Positions 1 through 9,132 are shown, counted from the stretch's first letter. The stretch is 64,000 nucleotides of DNA from Lactobacillus gasseri ATCC 33323 = JCM 1131 (GCF_000014425.1 NC_008530.1:558001-622000); one strand, 5' to 3'. Program-made: numbers and translations. Notes: generated by a model from the letters alone, not told the origin.

Positions 1-531
1 GATTTAAACAAAATTCGTAAAAATGTGGGAATGGTTTTCCAGCATTTTAACTTGTATGACAACCATACTGTGCTTGAAAATATAACTTTAGCTCCTAAGA
101 TTGTTTTGCACCGTCCAGAGAAAGAAAACCACGATATTGCAATGGATCTTTTGAAAAAAGTAGGTCTTGAAGAAAAGGCTAATATGTATCCAAGACAATT
201 ATCTGGTGGACAAAAGCAACGTGTTGCAATTGCTCGTTCGTTAGCAATGAGACCAAAGGCTATTTTATTTGATGAACCAACTAGTGCGCTTGACCCAGAA
301 ATGATTCAAGATGTTTTAGATGTTATGAAGTACGTAGCAGATCAAGGAATTACAATGGTTGTTGTAACTCATGAAATGGGCTTTGCTCGTGAGGTTGGAG
401 ATAGACTTATTTTCTTTGATCAAGGAAGAATTTTAGAAGATGCTAAGCCAGAAGAGTTCTTCGAACATCCTAAGACTGAACGTGCGCGTCAATTTTTAAG
501 TAAGGTTATTACTGAAAAGCTAGGTGGCTAA
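1..531 (+). CDS. glnQ: Glutamine-type amino-acid ABC transporter ATPase (5' part outside window)
   Basis: ATP-hydrolysing subunit that powers import of glutamine or a related polar amino acid. The frame is open from base 1, so the gene starts upstream and the Walker A loop is missing from view. Visible are the Q-loop (MVFQHFNL), the ABC signature ([16 protein letters not shown]), Walker B with D-loop ([13 protein letters not shown]) and the switch histidine ([11 protein letters not shown]), all typical of the GlnQ/HisP subfamily. The stop overlaps the ribosome-site region of the lipoprotein gene, and two permease genes follow, so this is the first visible gene of a four-gene importer operon. 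Substrate is inferred from family only. Confidence 0.93.
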   Translation, partial: DLNKIRKNVGMVFQHFNLYDNHTVLENITLAPKIVLHRPEKENHDIAMDLLKKVGLEEKANMYPRQLSGGQKQRVAIARSLAMRPKAILFDEPTSALDPEMIQDVLDVMKYVADQGITMVVVTHEMGFAREVGDRLIFFDQGRILEDAKPEEFFEHPKTERARQFLSKVITEKLGG

Positions 532-532
532 A

Positions 533-1357
533 ATGAAAAAATCAATTAAGATTTTTATTTTACCTTTGGTATTAGTTTTACTGATTACTTTAACCGGATG
601 TGCCAAAAAGCAAAAATCAAGTAATATTTATGAACAGGTTAAAGAAAGTAAAACCATTACTTGGGGCGTTAAGGCTGATACGCGATTATTTGGTTTAATG
701 AGTATTAAAACTGGAAAAATCGAAGGCTTTGAAGTGGATTTAGCAAAAGCCTTAACTAAACAAATGTTAGGTAAAAATGCAAAAACTGAATTTGTGCAAA
801 CTACGCCTAAGACGAGAATTCCGCTACTTAAGAATGGTAACATTGATGCAATTTTAGCAACAATGACGATTACACCTGATCGTAAAAAACAAGTAACTTT
901 TAGTGAACCATACTTTACTGCAGGTCAATCTTTACTAGTTAAAGATAATTCAACTATTAAGAATGTTAAGGATCTTAATGGTAAAACTGCTTTAGCGGTA
1001 AAGGGAACAACAGCAGTTGATAATGTTAAAAAATTTGCACCTAAAGCAAAAGTTTTAGAGTATGACGATTATGGTCAAGCTTTTACTGCCTTAAAAGCGG
1101 GACAAGGTCAAGCAATGACTACTGATAACGGTTTACTTGCCGGAATTGCGAGTGAAAATAAAGGCTATAAATTAGTTGGTGGTACCTACACCAGTGAGCC
1201 TTACGGGATTGCTGTAGAAAAAGGACAAACCGATTTTGCTGACCGTATTAATAAGGCACTAAATGAATTAAAGAAAAACGGAACATATCATCGTTTGTTA
1301 GTTAAATGGTTCAATGGTATTCCAGGATTTAACATTAAGGAGGTTGAAAATTCGTGA
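533..1357 (+). CDS. Amino-acid ABC transporter substrate-binding lipoprotein
   Basis: Surface-anchored solute-binding protein (bacterial SBP family 3). It begins with a lysine-rich lipoprotein signal peptide and hydrophobic core ending in the lipobox LTGC, so the mature protein is lipid-anchored at the Cys about 23 residues in. The body has the family-3 features ('GFEVDLAKALTKQML', 'TPDRKKQVTFSEPYF'). I chose the ATG at 533 over the GTG at 524 because the AGGTGG ribosome site ends just before it and the signal peptide then starts with MKKS. It overlaps the next gene by four bases (GTGA), showing translational coupling with the permease. Glutamine/glutamate-type substrate is inferred. Confidence 0.9.
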   Translation: MKKSIKIFILPLVLVLLITLTGCAKKQKSSNIYEQVKESKTITWGVKADTRLFGLMSIKTGKIEGFEVDLAKALTKQMLGKNAKTEFVQTTPKTRIPLLKNGNIDAILATMTITPDRKKQVTFSEPYFTAGQSLLVKDNSTIKNVKDLNGKTALAVKGTTAVDNVKKFAPKAKVLEYDDYGQAFTALKAGQGQAMTTDNGLLAGIASENKGYKLVGGTYTSEPYGIAVEKGQTDFADRINKALNELKKNGTYHRLLVKWFNGIPGFNIKEVENS

Positions 1358-1992
1358 TAGGGATTTTAACAAATCACTGGTCTGAATTCTTATCAGGCTT
1401 TTGGAACACAATCTTATGTAGTCTGATTGCCCTGTTCTTTAGTTTAATTCTTGGGGTAGGCTTTGCTTTATTAGAAGTTGCACCAAATAAGTTTGGTAGA
1501 GCAGTAGCACATGTCTATATTGAAATTTTTCGTAATATTCCTTTACTAGTTATTACAATGATTTTTTACCTTGTTGTACCGCAAATTTGGTTTAAGGTAT
1601 CTGGTTTTGCAGCTGGTACAATTGGATTAACCTTGTATACTTCAGCTTTTATTGCGGAAACTGTTAGGGCAGGAATCAACTCAGTTGGAGATGGGCAAAT
1701 GGAAGGAGCTCGTTCAAATGGGATGACTTATACGCAAGCAATGCGATATGTTATTTTGCCACAAGCTCTAAAGATTGTAATTCCTCCATTGGGCAATCAA
1801 TTTATTAACTTAATTAAAAACTCATCGGTATTAGCCTTTGTAGCCGGTTTTGACTTGATGTATCAAGCAGATGTCATAGCTTTTTCATCTTTTGAAACTA
1901 TTAATACCTATGTTGTTGTAGGTTTATTTTACTTAATTTTAACCTTGCCATTAAGTTATTACATGCGTCACTTAGAAAAGAAATTAGCCTAG
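1354..1992 (+). CDS. Amino-acid ABC transporter permease (first of pair)
   Basis: Inner-membrane subunit of the importer, HisM/GlnP type, 212 residues with about five membrane helices. The EAA-loop region 'EGARSNGMTYTQAMRYVILPQALKIVIPPLGNQFINLIKNSS' fixes the family and is the contact with the ATPase (quoted in pieces: EGARSNGMTY, then YVILPQALKIVIPP). The GTG start overlaps the stop of the binding-protein gene and is preceded by a strong GGAGGT. It pairs with the next permease to make a heterodimeric channel. Confidence 0.92.
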   Translation: MIGILTNHWSEFLSGFWNTILCSLIALFFSLILGVGFALLEVAPNKFGRAVAHVYIEIFRNIPLLVITMIFYLVVPQIWFKVSGFAAGTIGLTLYTSAFIAETVRAGINSVGDGQMEGARSNGMTYTQAMRYVILPQALKIVIPPLGNQFINLIKNSSVLAFVAGFDLMYQADVIAFSSFETINTYVVVGLFYLILTLPLSYYMRHLEKKLA

Positions 1993-2005
1993 GAAGGAGA
2001 AAAAG

Positions 2006-2656
2006 ATGGAAAACTTTATTCATGCATATTCTTGGATTAACATTCGCTTTCTCTTACAAGGTTTGTGGGTGACTATATATGTATCCTTAATATCAATTGC
2101 CTTGAGTTTTATTCTAGGGCTAGTATTTGGTTTTATTCGATATGTGAAGATTAAGTATCTTTCAGCTGTTGTTGGTTTTGTGATTGATATTATAAGAAAT
2201 TTACCGCTATTGTTGATAATCTTCTTTACGTACTTTGGATTGCCAGAGTTAGGAATTGTTACTAATCCAACAGTAGCATCGATTATTGCTCTAGTAGTAT
2301 TTGAAGGAGCCATGCTTGCTGAAATTGTCAGAAGTGGTATTGCTGCTGTGGATCCGGGACAAATGGAAGGAGCTCGTTCAAACGGGATGACCTATATGCA
2401 GGCGATGTATCATGTGATCATTCCGCAAGCTCTTAATAAGATGATCCCGTCTCTTTTGTCACAATTCGTTTCATTAGTTAAAGACACGTCACTTGCAACA
2501 ATTATTGTTTTGCCAGAGTTATTGTTCCATGCGCAAATTATTTATAGTCAAAATACAACCTACTTAATTCCAATGTATGTAATTATTGCAATTATGTATT
2601 TCATTGTTTGTTTCTCACTCTCAATGATTGCTAAGCATTTGCAAAGTAAGTATTAA
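2006..2656 (+). CDS. Amino-acid ABC transporter permease (second of pair)
   Basis: Second membrane subunit of the same importer, 216 residues and homologous to its upstream neighbour: it shares the EGARSNGMTY EAA-loop motif. Start at ATG 2006 follows AGGAAGGAG with good spacing. It is the last gene of the operon; a strong terminator follows directly. The heterodimeric permease pair plus separate binding protein contrasts with the fused binding-protein/permease transporter at 15938-18152. Confidence 0.92.
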   Translation: MENFIHAYSWINIRFLLQGLWVTIYVSLISIALSFILGLVFGFIRYVKIKYLSAVVGFVIDIIRNLPLLLIIFFTYFGLPELGIVTNPTVASIIALVVFEGAMLAEIVRSGIAAVDPGQMEGARSNGMTYMQAMYHVIIPQALNKMIPSLLSQFVSLVKDTSLATIIVLPELLFHAQIIYSQNTTYLIPMYVIIAIMYFIVCFSLSMIAKHLQSKY

Positions 2657-2663
2657 TTATGTG

Positions 2664-2697
2664 AAAAACCACGTGAGCTGAATTCACGTGGTTTTTT
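2664..2697. terminator. Terminator between converging genes
   Basis: Inverted repeat AAAACCACGTGA / TCACGTGGTTTT around a short GCTGAAT loop. A T-run follows on the plus strand and an A-run precedes it, so it can end transcription from both the plus-strand transporter operon and the minus-strand gene that starts at 3527. Confidence 0.9.
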
Positions 2698-2702
2698 GTT
2701 GA

Positions 2703-3527
2703 TTAATTATTTTTTATAAATTGTTTTAGTTCTTTTTGAGAGAAGTATGAACCATAATCTTCAGTTAATTGTTTTAAAATGAAGTCATTGCTCGCATTCA
2801 GTTTTCTACTGAGCTTAATCATCTTCTTAATAGCATCAACCCGCTCTTCTTCTTTTGCAACATATCGCATATCATCAAGTTTCATTTGGTAATCCATGAG
2901 CTCTTTCCTTCTTTCTGGATTAGTTTTATATTTCTCAACATCGCTTTGTAACTTTTGAATAAAGCTATCATTTGTATTAATTTTACCACGCATTAGATCA
3001 AAAAAGCCTTGCAGACGCGGCGTGATTTCCCCTTTTGTTCCACTTGCATTAAGCAAAATCAGATTTTGACCAATATTTAATGGATCATGTCTAAATCCCT
3101 CAGTGCTCCAAGTAGTATTATAGCGATATTGGTCAAGCCCAAGCGGATCGGTTGGTAGAATTAAAATTAAATACGTAGTAGGCAAGTTGCGATAATTTTC
3201 ACCTTGCATAAATAGACTTTGATCCATCATTGAAAAATAATATCGCATCCGCTTTCCTAAAAAATCAGGCAGGGTCATTTGTAGTTCAATATCAAAGACT
3301 CGGCCTTTGTCATCTGTAGCATAGATGTCGGGGATAATACCATGCATTGCAGGATGAAACTTCAATCTTTTCTGTGTTTCAAAACCAGCAGTTTGAATAT
3401 GCAATTCAGGCGCAATTGCTCGTAAAAGGTCGCGGCAATTATTTCCTTGTTCCATAACCCAGCTAAAGATTGGATCAGCGGTGATATCAGCTTCATCAAC
3501 CCGTTTTTCTAATTCTTTTCTGTTCAT
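2703..3527 (-). CDS. Rpn-family recombination-promoting nuclease / PD-(D/E)XK transposase-like protein
   Basis: 274-residue member of the PD-(D/E)XK 'putative transposase' family (TIGR01784/PF12784; RpnA-E of E. coli are characterised members, reported to be DNA endonucleases that stimulate recombination). The nuclease core is visible as 'GIIPDIYATDDKGRVFDIELQM', where D, the E-L-Q segment and adjacent residues form the metal site. The C-terminal part is helical and charged ('RRKELMDYQMKLDDMRYVAKEEE'). Start is ATG 3527, with AGGAG just upstream on the minus strand. It stands alone, flanked by a terminator on its 3' side. No transposon ends were seen, so mobility is not supported. Confidence 0.8.
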   Translation of the reverse strand: MNRKELEKRVDEADITADPIFSWVMEQGNNCRDLLRAIAPELHIQTAGFETQKRLKFHPAMHGIIPDIYATDDKGRVFDIELQMTLPDFLGKRMRYYFSMMDQSLFMQGENYRNLPTTYLILILPTDPLGLDQYRYNTTWSTEGFRHDPLNIGQNLILLNASGTKGEITPRLQGFFDLMRGKINTNDSFIQKLQSDVEKYKTNPERRKELMDYQMKLDDMRYVAKEEERVDAIKKMIKLSRKLNASNDFILKQLTEDYGSYFSQKELKQFIKNN

Positions 3528-3603
3528 AGAAAACTCCTTTAAGTGTATTAGAGAAAGATCTCCAATCTTAATTACGCAAAAGGGAGTTTTATTTTTTTGA
3601 AAA

Positions 3604-3631
3604 GAAAAAGAAGATCAATCTGATCTTCTTA
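3604..3631 (-). terminator. Terminator of treC/treR transcript
   Basis: AAGAAGATCA / TGATCTTCTT hairpin with a 3-nt loop. Read on the minus strand it is followed by a T-rich tract, directly after the treC stop codon. Confidence 0.85.
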
Positions 3632-3633
3632 AA

Positions 3634-5292
3634 TTAAAGTTTGATTGCTAAAGCTTCATAAGGCTTTAATTGCAAGGCTAAAGGAAGAGAAGCAAGATTT
3701 TTATCGTAATTTTGAATTAAAATATGCCCCGCCTTATTTAAATATTCAGCAGGTATTTTAACTTCAGTTTCTTTGCCATAGAAGTTTGCAAATACTAAAA
3801 GTTTTTCATTAGAGTCATCTAAATAACGTTCATAGGCCATAACTTGTGGGTGTTCCATTAAAAATGGTTTGATGTGACCTTCAGAGATCAATTTTTCTGA
3901 TTTTCTGAGTTTAATTAATTTTTGATAGAAATTAAAAATTTCACCATCCAGTAGTTCTTTTTCAACGTTAATTCTATCTTGGTCTGTTGGCATAAGCCAA
4001 GGTTTGTGGTCACTAAAACCAGCATATTGAGAATTATCCCAGTGCATTGGAACCCTTGAATTATCGCGAGCTTTAGACTGAACAATTTCAAAAGCTTCTT
4101 TTTCATCAATACCTTTTTTGATTAATGCGTCATAGGCATTCAAAGCTTCGATATCAACATAATCCTTCATGGAAGTATAGTGAGGATCCATCATACCAAT
4201 TTCTTCGCCCATATAAATGTAAGGCGTTCCGCGTAGTAGATGAAGAGCAAGAGCTAACATCTCAGCAGATTTATTGTGATATTTTCCAGTATCACCGAAT
4301 CGATTTAATGCCCAAGGCTGGTCGTGATTATTCCAGAATAGAGCTTGCCAGCCGCCACCTTGATCAATCTTACTATTCCAGGTAAGCATAATATCTTTTA
4401 ATTTCTTAAAGTCAAAAGGCATCTTAGACCATTTTTCACCGTTTTTATAGTCAACTTTGAGGTGATGAAAGGTAAAGACCATTGAAAGCTCATGATCTTC
4501 TGGACGGGTATAAGCAATTGAATTTTCAATCGTAGTTGATGACATTTCTCCAACAGTAACTGATTCCGGGTCTTGACCGAAGGATTTTGCATTTAATTCT
4601 TTTAGATATTGCTGCACCACTGGTGTATCAGTATAAAGGGATTTTTCTTGCACCGGATCTGTTGAGTTAACTAAGGTAGTATCTTTCCCTGTAACGTTGA
4701 TTACGTCAAAGCGGAAGCCGTGAACTCCTTTATTACGCCAAAAGTTTACAACATCTATTAAGGCAGCGCGAACTTCAGGATTGTGCCAGTCAAGATCTGC
4801 TTGAGTTGGGTCGTAGAGGTGGAGATAGTAGTAATCAGTGTCGCCAAATTTTGACCAAGCTGGACCACCAAATTTTGATTGCCAGTTATTAGGTAGTTGT
4901 CCGTCCTTACCTTTTCTAAGATAAAAGAATTTTTGATACTTCTTATCTCCGGCTAGAGCTTTTTTAAACCATTCATGTTCTGTTGAGCAGTGATTTAAAA
5001 CCATGTCGAGCATCACATTAACGTTAATACTTTTTAATTTAGTTACCAATTCTTCGAAATCATCCATTGTTCCAAAACGAGGATCAATTTTTTTATAATC
5101 AGCAATGTCATAGCCGTTGTCATTTTGTGGAGAAACAAAAAATGGGTTAAACCAAATGAAATCTACATTTAGCTTCTTAATATAGTCAATTTTTTCAATG
5201 ATGCCACGTAAGTCGCCAATACCATCATTATTTGAGTCATAAAAAGATTTTGGGTAAATTTGATAAATTACTTTATTGCCTAAATTATTCAT
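3634..5292 (-). CDS. treC: Trehalose-6-phosphate hydrolase (alpha,alpha-phosphotrehalase)
   Basis: Cytoplasmic GH13 enzyme that splits trehalose 6-phosphate, made by the PTS during uptake, into glucose and glucose 6-phosphate. The 552 residues match the usual TreC/oligo-1,6-glucosidase length. Barrel motifs run in order: 'IYQIYPKSFYDSNNDGIGDL' at the N-terminus, 'DMVLNHCS', 'GFRFDVINV' (nucleophile Asp), 'VGEMSS' (acid/base Glu) and 'FWNNHDQPW' (transition-state Asp). The specific call to trehalose phosphate rests on its neighbours, treR and the trehalose PTS gene. It lies 14 bp downstream of treR, so both are read as one transcript. Confidence 0.93.
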   Translation of the reverse strand: MNNLGNKVIYQIYPKSFYDSNNDGIGDLRGIIEKIDYIKKLNVDFIWFNPFFVSPQNDNGYDIADYKKIDPRFGTMDDFEELVTKLKSINVNVMLDMVLNHCSTEHEWFKKALAGDKKYQKFFYLRKGKDGQLPNNWQSKFGGPAWSKFGDTDYYYLHLYDPTQADLDWHNPEVRAALIDVVNFWRNKGVHGFRFDVINVTGKDTTLVNSTDPVQEKSLYTDTPVVQQYLKELNAKSFGQDPESVTVGEMSSTTIENSIAYTRPEDHELSMVFTFHHLKVDYKNGEKWSKMPFDFKKLKDIMLTWNSKIDQGGGWQALFWNNHDQPWALNRFGDTGKYHNKSAEMLALALHLLRGTPYIYMGEEIGMMDPHYTSMKDYVDIEALNAYDALIKKGIDEKEAFEIVQSKARDNSRVPMHWDNSQYAGFSDHKPWLMPTDQDRINVEKELLDGEIFNFYQKLIKLRKSEKLISEGHIKPFLMEHPQVMAYERYLDDSNEKLLVFANFYGKETEVKIPAEYLNKAGHILIQNYDKNLASLPLALQLKPYEALAIKL

Positions 5293-5306
5293 CGCTAGGA
5301 TCCTTT

Positions 5307-6032
5307 CTAAAATTTAATCTTTTTTCTTCGAGCAAAATCAACAAACTTGAATTTATCAGGTCGATGATATGACAGAGTTAGTTCAAATTTAGTTGTATCA
5401 GCTAAATAATTTCTGCTTGCGACCAGCACTGCGAGTTCGTTATCTAGTTGAAGTAAATCTCGAATTCTTTGGTTAACTGTGCAGACAGAAATTTCTTTCG
5501 TTGCATAGGAAATTTCTAATTTTTCTTTATTTTCTAAATAATTATAAATAGAAGTTTTTGCAGCATCTTTTGGAAGTGAATTAATAGGAGGTGAAAGCAA
5601 ATAGTCGCAATCTAAGACATCAGCTTGTCCTTCTATTAATCGCAAGCGTTCAAGATGAAAACCGGCACTGTTTTTTTCTTCAGGAAAATATTTGATAAAG
5701 CCAGTAGGTAAATGTTCTTCTTTTTGTAAAAGTAAAACTTTTGTTTCCGCCTTAAGTCCTAATTGATTGTTCAATTCAGCGAAACTGCTAATTCCTGAAA
5801 TAGGAAAAGCGTAGCGATCAAGATTTAAAACTATTGAGCCTTTTCCGCGAATTTTTTGAATTAAGCCTAAGTCAGTTAAGCTAGTAAGTGCTTTGCGAAT
5901 TGTTTCTCTTGAAGCCCCATATAAGTCCATTAATTGATGTTCACTAGGGAGATATTCGCCAGGTTTATATTGTTGATGCTTAATTTTATCTACTAAGTCT
6001 TGAGCAATAGCACTAACTTTGGATTGAGCCAT
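5307..6032 (-). CDS. treR: Trehalose operon GntR-family repressor
   Basis: Transcription regulator of about 241 residues: an N-terminal GntR winged helix ('YKPGEYLPSEHQLMDLYGAS', 'TIRKALTSL') and a C-terminal UTRA effector domain, which in TreR binds trehalose 6-phosphate. A longer frame exists up to 6209, but the ATG at 6032 is preceded by AGGAGG at ideal spacing and gives the normal N-terminus MAQSKVSAIAQ. The divergent control region carries two matching palindromes, one across its own promoter and one across the treB promoter, so it should repress both genes and itself. Confidence 0.92.
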   Translation of the reverse strand: MAQSKVSAIAQDLVDKIKHQQYKPGEYLPSEHQLMDLYGASRETIRKALTSLTDLGLIQKIRGKGSIVLNLDRYAFPISGISSFAELNNQLGLKAETKVLLLQKEEHLPTGFIKYFPEEKNSAGFHLERLRLIEGQADVLDCDYLLSPPINSLPKDAAKTSIYNYLENKEKLEISYATKEISVCTVNQRIRDLLQLDNELAVLVASRNYLADTTKFELTLSYHRPDKFKFVDFARRKKIKF

Positions 6033-6063
6033 AAAAAATCCTCCTTTGTCTTTAATTATATAC

Positions 6064-6079
6064 ACTTGTTTAGACAAGT
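6064..6079. promoter_or_regulatory. TreR-like operator 1, overlapping the treR promoter
   Basis: Palindrome ACTTGT-TTAG-ACAAGT. It lies directly upstream of a minus-strand -10 (TATAAT, plus-strand ATTATA at 6055-6060), inside the spacer of the presumed treR promoter. The half-sites are identical to those of operator 2 at 6153. Confidence 0.8.
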
Positions 6080-6146
6080 AAAGAAAAACTTTATTATCTA
6101 CAAAATGCTTATTTAAAAGAAAAGTAAGCTTTTTCATAAAATAGTA

Positions 6147-6175
6147 TTGACAACTTGTACAGACAAGTATAGTAT
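6147..6175 (+). promoter_or_regulatory. treB promoter with TreR-like operator 2 in the spacer
   Basis: TTGACA at 6147-6152 and TAGTAT at 6170-6175 are 17 bp apart. The spacer contains ACTTGT-ACAG-ACAAGT (6153-6168), the same palindrome as operator 1. Bound repressor would block RNA polymerase. Confidence 0.85.
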
Positions 6176-6189
6176 TTAAGTCAAGATTA

Positions 6190-6204
6190 ATGAAAGCGGA
6201 TACT
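6190..6204 (+). promoter_or_regulatory. cre (CcpA) site downstream of the treB promoter
   Basis: ATGAAAGCGGATACT fits the consensus WTGNAANCGNWNNCW at every fixed position. It lies just downstream of the -10, where CcpA would block transcription when glucose is present. It also forms part of a longer TGAAAG/CTTTCA palindrome. Confidence 0.75.
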
Positions 6205-6225
6205 TTCAAAGAGGAGAATGAAATT

Positions 6226-8154
6226 ATGGTACAAGATACTACTAATTTATTAGCTCCAGCTACTGGAGCGGTTATTGCTTTAGCTAAGACTTCTGATCCA
6301 ATCTTTTCTCAGGGAACAATGGGAGATGGATTTGGATTAACTCCAACTGTTGGAAAGGTTGTAGCACCTGTCTCAGGAAAAATTAGTATGGTTGCTGATA
6401 CTAAGCATGCTGTCGGAATCGTCACTAATGAAGGACTAGAGGTGCTAGTTCACATGGGCGTTGATACAGTTGGTTTAAAGGGTGCACCATTCACGATTAA
6501 GATTGAAAATGGTCAAGAAGTTAAAGCTGGCGATGAAATTGCTGAAATGGATTTAGATGAAATCAAGGCTAAGGGATTAGATACAACAATCATGGTTTTG
6601 ATTACTAATTCAGCTGATAAGATTTCAGGACTTGATGTAACTGAAGGTGAGGCAGAAGCTGGTGAGGTTGTCGCAACAGCTTACTTAAAAACTTCAGAAA
6701 CAGAAGACACTTCAAGTAAAAAGTTATCCTATCCAGAATTGGCTGCTTTCATTATTAAAAATGTCGGCGGTAAAGATAATGTTAACAATGTAATTCACTG
6801 TATTACCCGTTTGCGTTTTTATTTAAAAGATGAAAGTAAAGCTAACGATGACGTTTTAAAAAATCAACGTGGAATTCTAGATGTGATGCATGCTTCTGGC
6901 CAATACCAAGTTGTAATTGGTAATGAGGTAACTAATGTCTTTGATGAAGTAGTCAAGCAATTAGGACCTTTAGATAGTGAAGCAGCTCCTGCTCCAGAAG
7001 ATGACGGTAAAAATCCAGTTTCAAAAGCTTTTGGTAATTTAATTGGATTTATCACTGGTTCAATGAGTCCAATTATCGGTGTAATTGCTGCAGCAGGTAT
7101 TATTAAAGGTATTTTGGCATTACTTACTCTGCCTCAATTAGGTAGTTTACTTAGTGTCAAGAGTACAGCCTATATTACTACTAGTGCAATTGCTGATTCA
7201 GCCTTCTTTTTCTTGCCAGTCTTAGTTGGTTATTGTGCAGCAAAGAGATTGAATTCCGATCCAATCATTGCAGCAGTAATTGGTGGTGTGCTTGTTTACC
7301 CTCAATTAGTTGAATGGGGTAAAGCTTTTAAGACGATGTTTGAAGTTGGTGGGATTAAGTTTGAGTTCTTGAACTATACTTACTCAATTTTCCCAATGAT
7401 TTTAGCTGCATGGCTTGCTAAAAAGTGTGAAGATTGGCTTAAAAAGTGGCTACCATCATACTTGCAAATGATTTTTATCCCATTAATTACTGTTTTAGTT
7501 GTATCTGCATTGACTTTAATGGTAACTGGTCCGATTATTCAAGGTGTTGCTAACGGGATTGCTGTCTTCATTAACTGGTTAGTTCACGCATCTGGTTGGA
7601 TCGGCGGATTCATTATTGGTGGATTTTACCAAGTATTGGTTATCTTTGGTTTGCACTGGGGTGTTGTTCCACTTGTTGCACAACAAATTGCCGGAACTGG
7701 TGAAAGTGCGTTAAACGCAATTATTTGTTCATCAATGATTGCTCAAGGTGCTGCAGTATTAGCTGTTGCTATTAAGTCTAAGAAAGAAGACTTAAAAGAA
7801 TTAGGATTTGCTTCAACTATTTCTGCAATGTGTGGTGTTACTGAGCCAGCCGTTTATGGTATCAGTTTAAGATATAAGAAAGTATTTATTTCTGGTTGTA
7901 TTGGTTCTGCATTTGGTGGCCTTGTTACTGGATTAATGCATGGAACAATGTATGGCTTTACTGGTGGATTAATTGGTTTTTCTTCATTCTTTAATCCAAA
8001 ACATCCAACTGATTTATCTAGTTTCTATACTTTCTTGATTGCTAGTGCTGTAACAATTGTAGTTTCATTTATCGTAACTTGGGTTTGGGGCTATAACGAT
8101 AGTATGGTTCAAGGCGCCAAGGTTGCAAAGAAAAAGAGACCTGGTAGTAAGTAG
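6226..8154 (+). CDS. treB: PTS trehalose-specific EIIABC permease
   Basis: Membrane carrier that phosphorylates trehalose during import to give trehalose 6-phosphate. Domain order from the N-terminus: IIA of the glucose type (residues ~1-155, phospho-His in 'LEVLVHMGVDTV', about H76), IIB (~165-255, phospho-Cys in 'IHCITRLRF', about C192), then the polytopic IIC (~280-630). IIA at the N-terminus differs from the common IIBCA order. ATG 6226 is preferred to the in-frame ATG at 6190 because of the AGAGGAG ribosome site, and because the extra codons fall in the cre site. It is divergent from treR/treC. Confidence 0.93.
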   Translation: MVQDTTNLLAPATGAVIALAKTSDPIFSQGTMGDGFGLTPTVGKVVAPVSGKISMVADTKHAVGIVTNEGLEVLVHMGVDTVGLKGAPFTIKIENGQEVKAGDEIAEMDLDEIKAKGLDTTIMVLITNSADKISGLDVTEGEAEAGEVVATAYLKTSETEDTSSKKLSYPELAAFIIKNVGGKDNVNNVIHCITRLRFYLKDESKANDDVLKNQRGILDVMHASGQYQVVIGNEVTNVFDEVVKQLGPLDSEAAPAPEDDGKNPVSKAFGNLIGFITGSMSPIIGVIAAAGIIKGILALLTLPQLGSLLSVKSTAYITTSAIADSAFFFLPVLVGYCAAKRLNSDPIIAAVIGGVLVYPQLVEWGKAFKTMFEVGGIKFEFLNYTYSIFPMILAAWLAKKCEDWLKKWLPSYLQMIFIPLITVLVVSALTLMVTGPIIQGVANGIAVFINWLVHASGWIGGFIIGGFYQVLVIFGLHWGVVPLVAQQIAGTGESALNAIICSSMIAQGAAVLAVAIKSKKEDLKELGFASTISAMCGVTEPAVYGISLRYKKVFISGCIGSAFGGLVTGLMHGTMYGFTGGLIGFSSFFNPKHPTDLSSFYTFLIASAVTIVVSFIVTWVWGYNDSMVQGAKVAKKKRPGSK

Positions 8155-8182
8155 AAATATTTATTTAAATTAAATAAACAAT

Positions 8183-8216
8183 AAAACAACGTTGGAAGTT
8201 TCAGCGTTGTTTTTTG
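8183..8216 (+). terminator. treB terminator
   Basis: AAACAACG / CGTTGTTT stem with a 13-nt loop followed by TTTTTT. Confidence 0.88.
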
Positions 8217-8296
8217 CGTTCAGGAGTTGCAAATATTAAATCATATTAATATAATTAATAATAATTTAATTAAGTCGTAGATTAGGGGGAAAGGCT

Positions 8297-9091
8297 ATGA
8301 TTTTTGAAAAGCTTTTTTCTAAAGAAAATAAAAAAGATGAGATAGTTGATGTTAAGTTAAGTGATAAAAAGTTCAATGAATTAAGAATAAAGTTAAGCAT
8401 TGGAGACGTAACAGTTGAACAAGGCGAGAATTTTTCGGTTAATTTTACTGGTAAAAGACACTACTTACCGCTTATTCGCTTAGAAGATGGTAAACTACGA
8501 CTTAAGCAAAAAATGAATTTGATTGAAAAGGGAGAAGCTCATTTAAAAGTTGTGATTCCTACAAAGGTTACTTTGGATAGTCTTGATATTCAAACTAGTA
8601 GCGGGGATATTGAGATAGTTGATATTAAGACTGAAAAAGCCTATCTTAAATCTACTGAAGGTAGAGTTAGAGTAAGACGAGTGGCAATAGCTGAGACTCT
8701 TCTTGAATCAACAGATGGAAACGTAACAGTACGAAATAGTGATCTAGCAGATGGCAAACTAGCAACATACGATGGAGAAATCAAAGTATCGGGATCTATT
8801 TTATCTAGGATTTCTTTAAATGTAACAGATGGAGATATGAATCTAACTGATGTTACGATTGACGAAGGGAATGCAAACTTAAAGGCTGGTAACTTTACGC
8901 TCGATCATGCTGTATTTAAGAGCGATTATGAAATAAAGAATATTGAAGGAAATAATACAGTTTGGAGTGCAAATTTAAAATATGCTCATGTAAGAACGGC
9001 AAATGGCTTAAATAATATTTCGTTTGATCCACAACCTTCAGGTGTTGTTTTAACAATGACAACGGTAGATGGAGATAATGTAGTTGAGTAG
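8297..9091 (+). CDS. DUF4097-type beta-strand repeat protein
   Basis: 264 residues without signal peptide or clear membrane helix. The body is a ladder of short beta strands with recurring 'TDG/TSSGD' turns ('IQTSSGDIEIVDI', 'STEGRVRVRR', 'STDGNVTVRNS', 'TYDGEIKV', 'VTDGDMNLTDV'). This is characteristic of the DUF4097 'adhesin-like' beta-solenoid family, often linked to cell-envelope stress modules; the function here is unknown. Start ATG 8297 follows GGGGGAAAGG. It is a single-gene unit between two terminators. Confidence 0.75.
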   Translation: MIFEKLFSKENKKDEIVDVKLSDKKFNELRIKLSIGDVTVEQGENFSVNFTGKRHYLPLIRLEDGKLRLKQKMNLIEKGEAHLKVVIPTKVTLDSLDIQTSSGDIEIVDIKTEKAYLKSTEGRVRVRRVAIAETLLESTDGNVTVRNSDLADGKLATYDGEIKVSGSILSRISLNVTDGDMNLTDVTIDEGNANLKAGNFTLDHAVFKSDYEIKNIEGNNTVWSANLKYAHVRTANGLNNISFDPQPSGVVLTMTTVDGDNVVE

Positions 9092-9095
9092 AAAA

Positions 9096-9132
9096 AATAA
9101 ACCTCGTGGAATAACCCACGAGGTTTATTTTT
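9096..9132. terminator. Bidirectional terminator
   Basis: AATAAACCTCGTGG / CCACGAGGTTTATT with a 5-nt loop. It has T/A tracts on both sides and is shared by the converging DUF4097 and uridine kinase genes; it overlaps the last codons of the latter. Confidence 0.9.

Noticed and set aside
2703-3527. Active transposon around the Rpn-family gene
   Set aside because: No terminal inverted repeats or target-site duplications were seen at either side.
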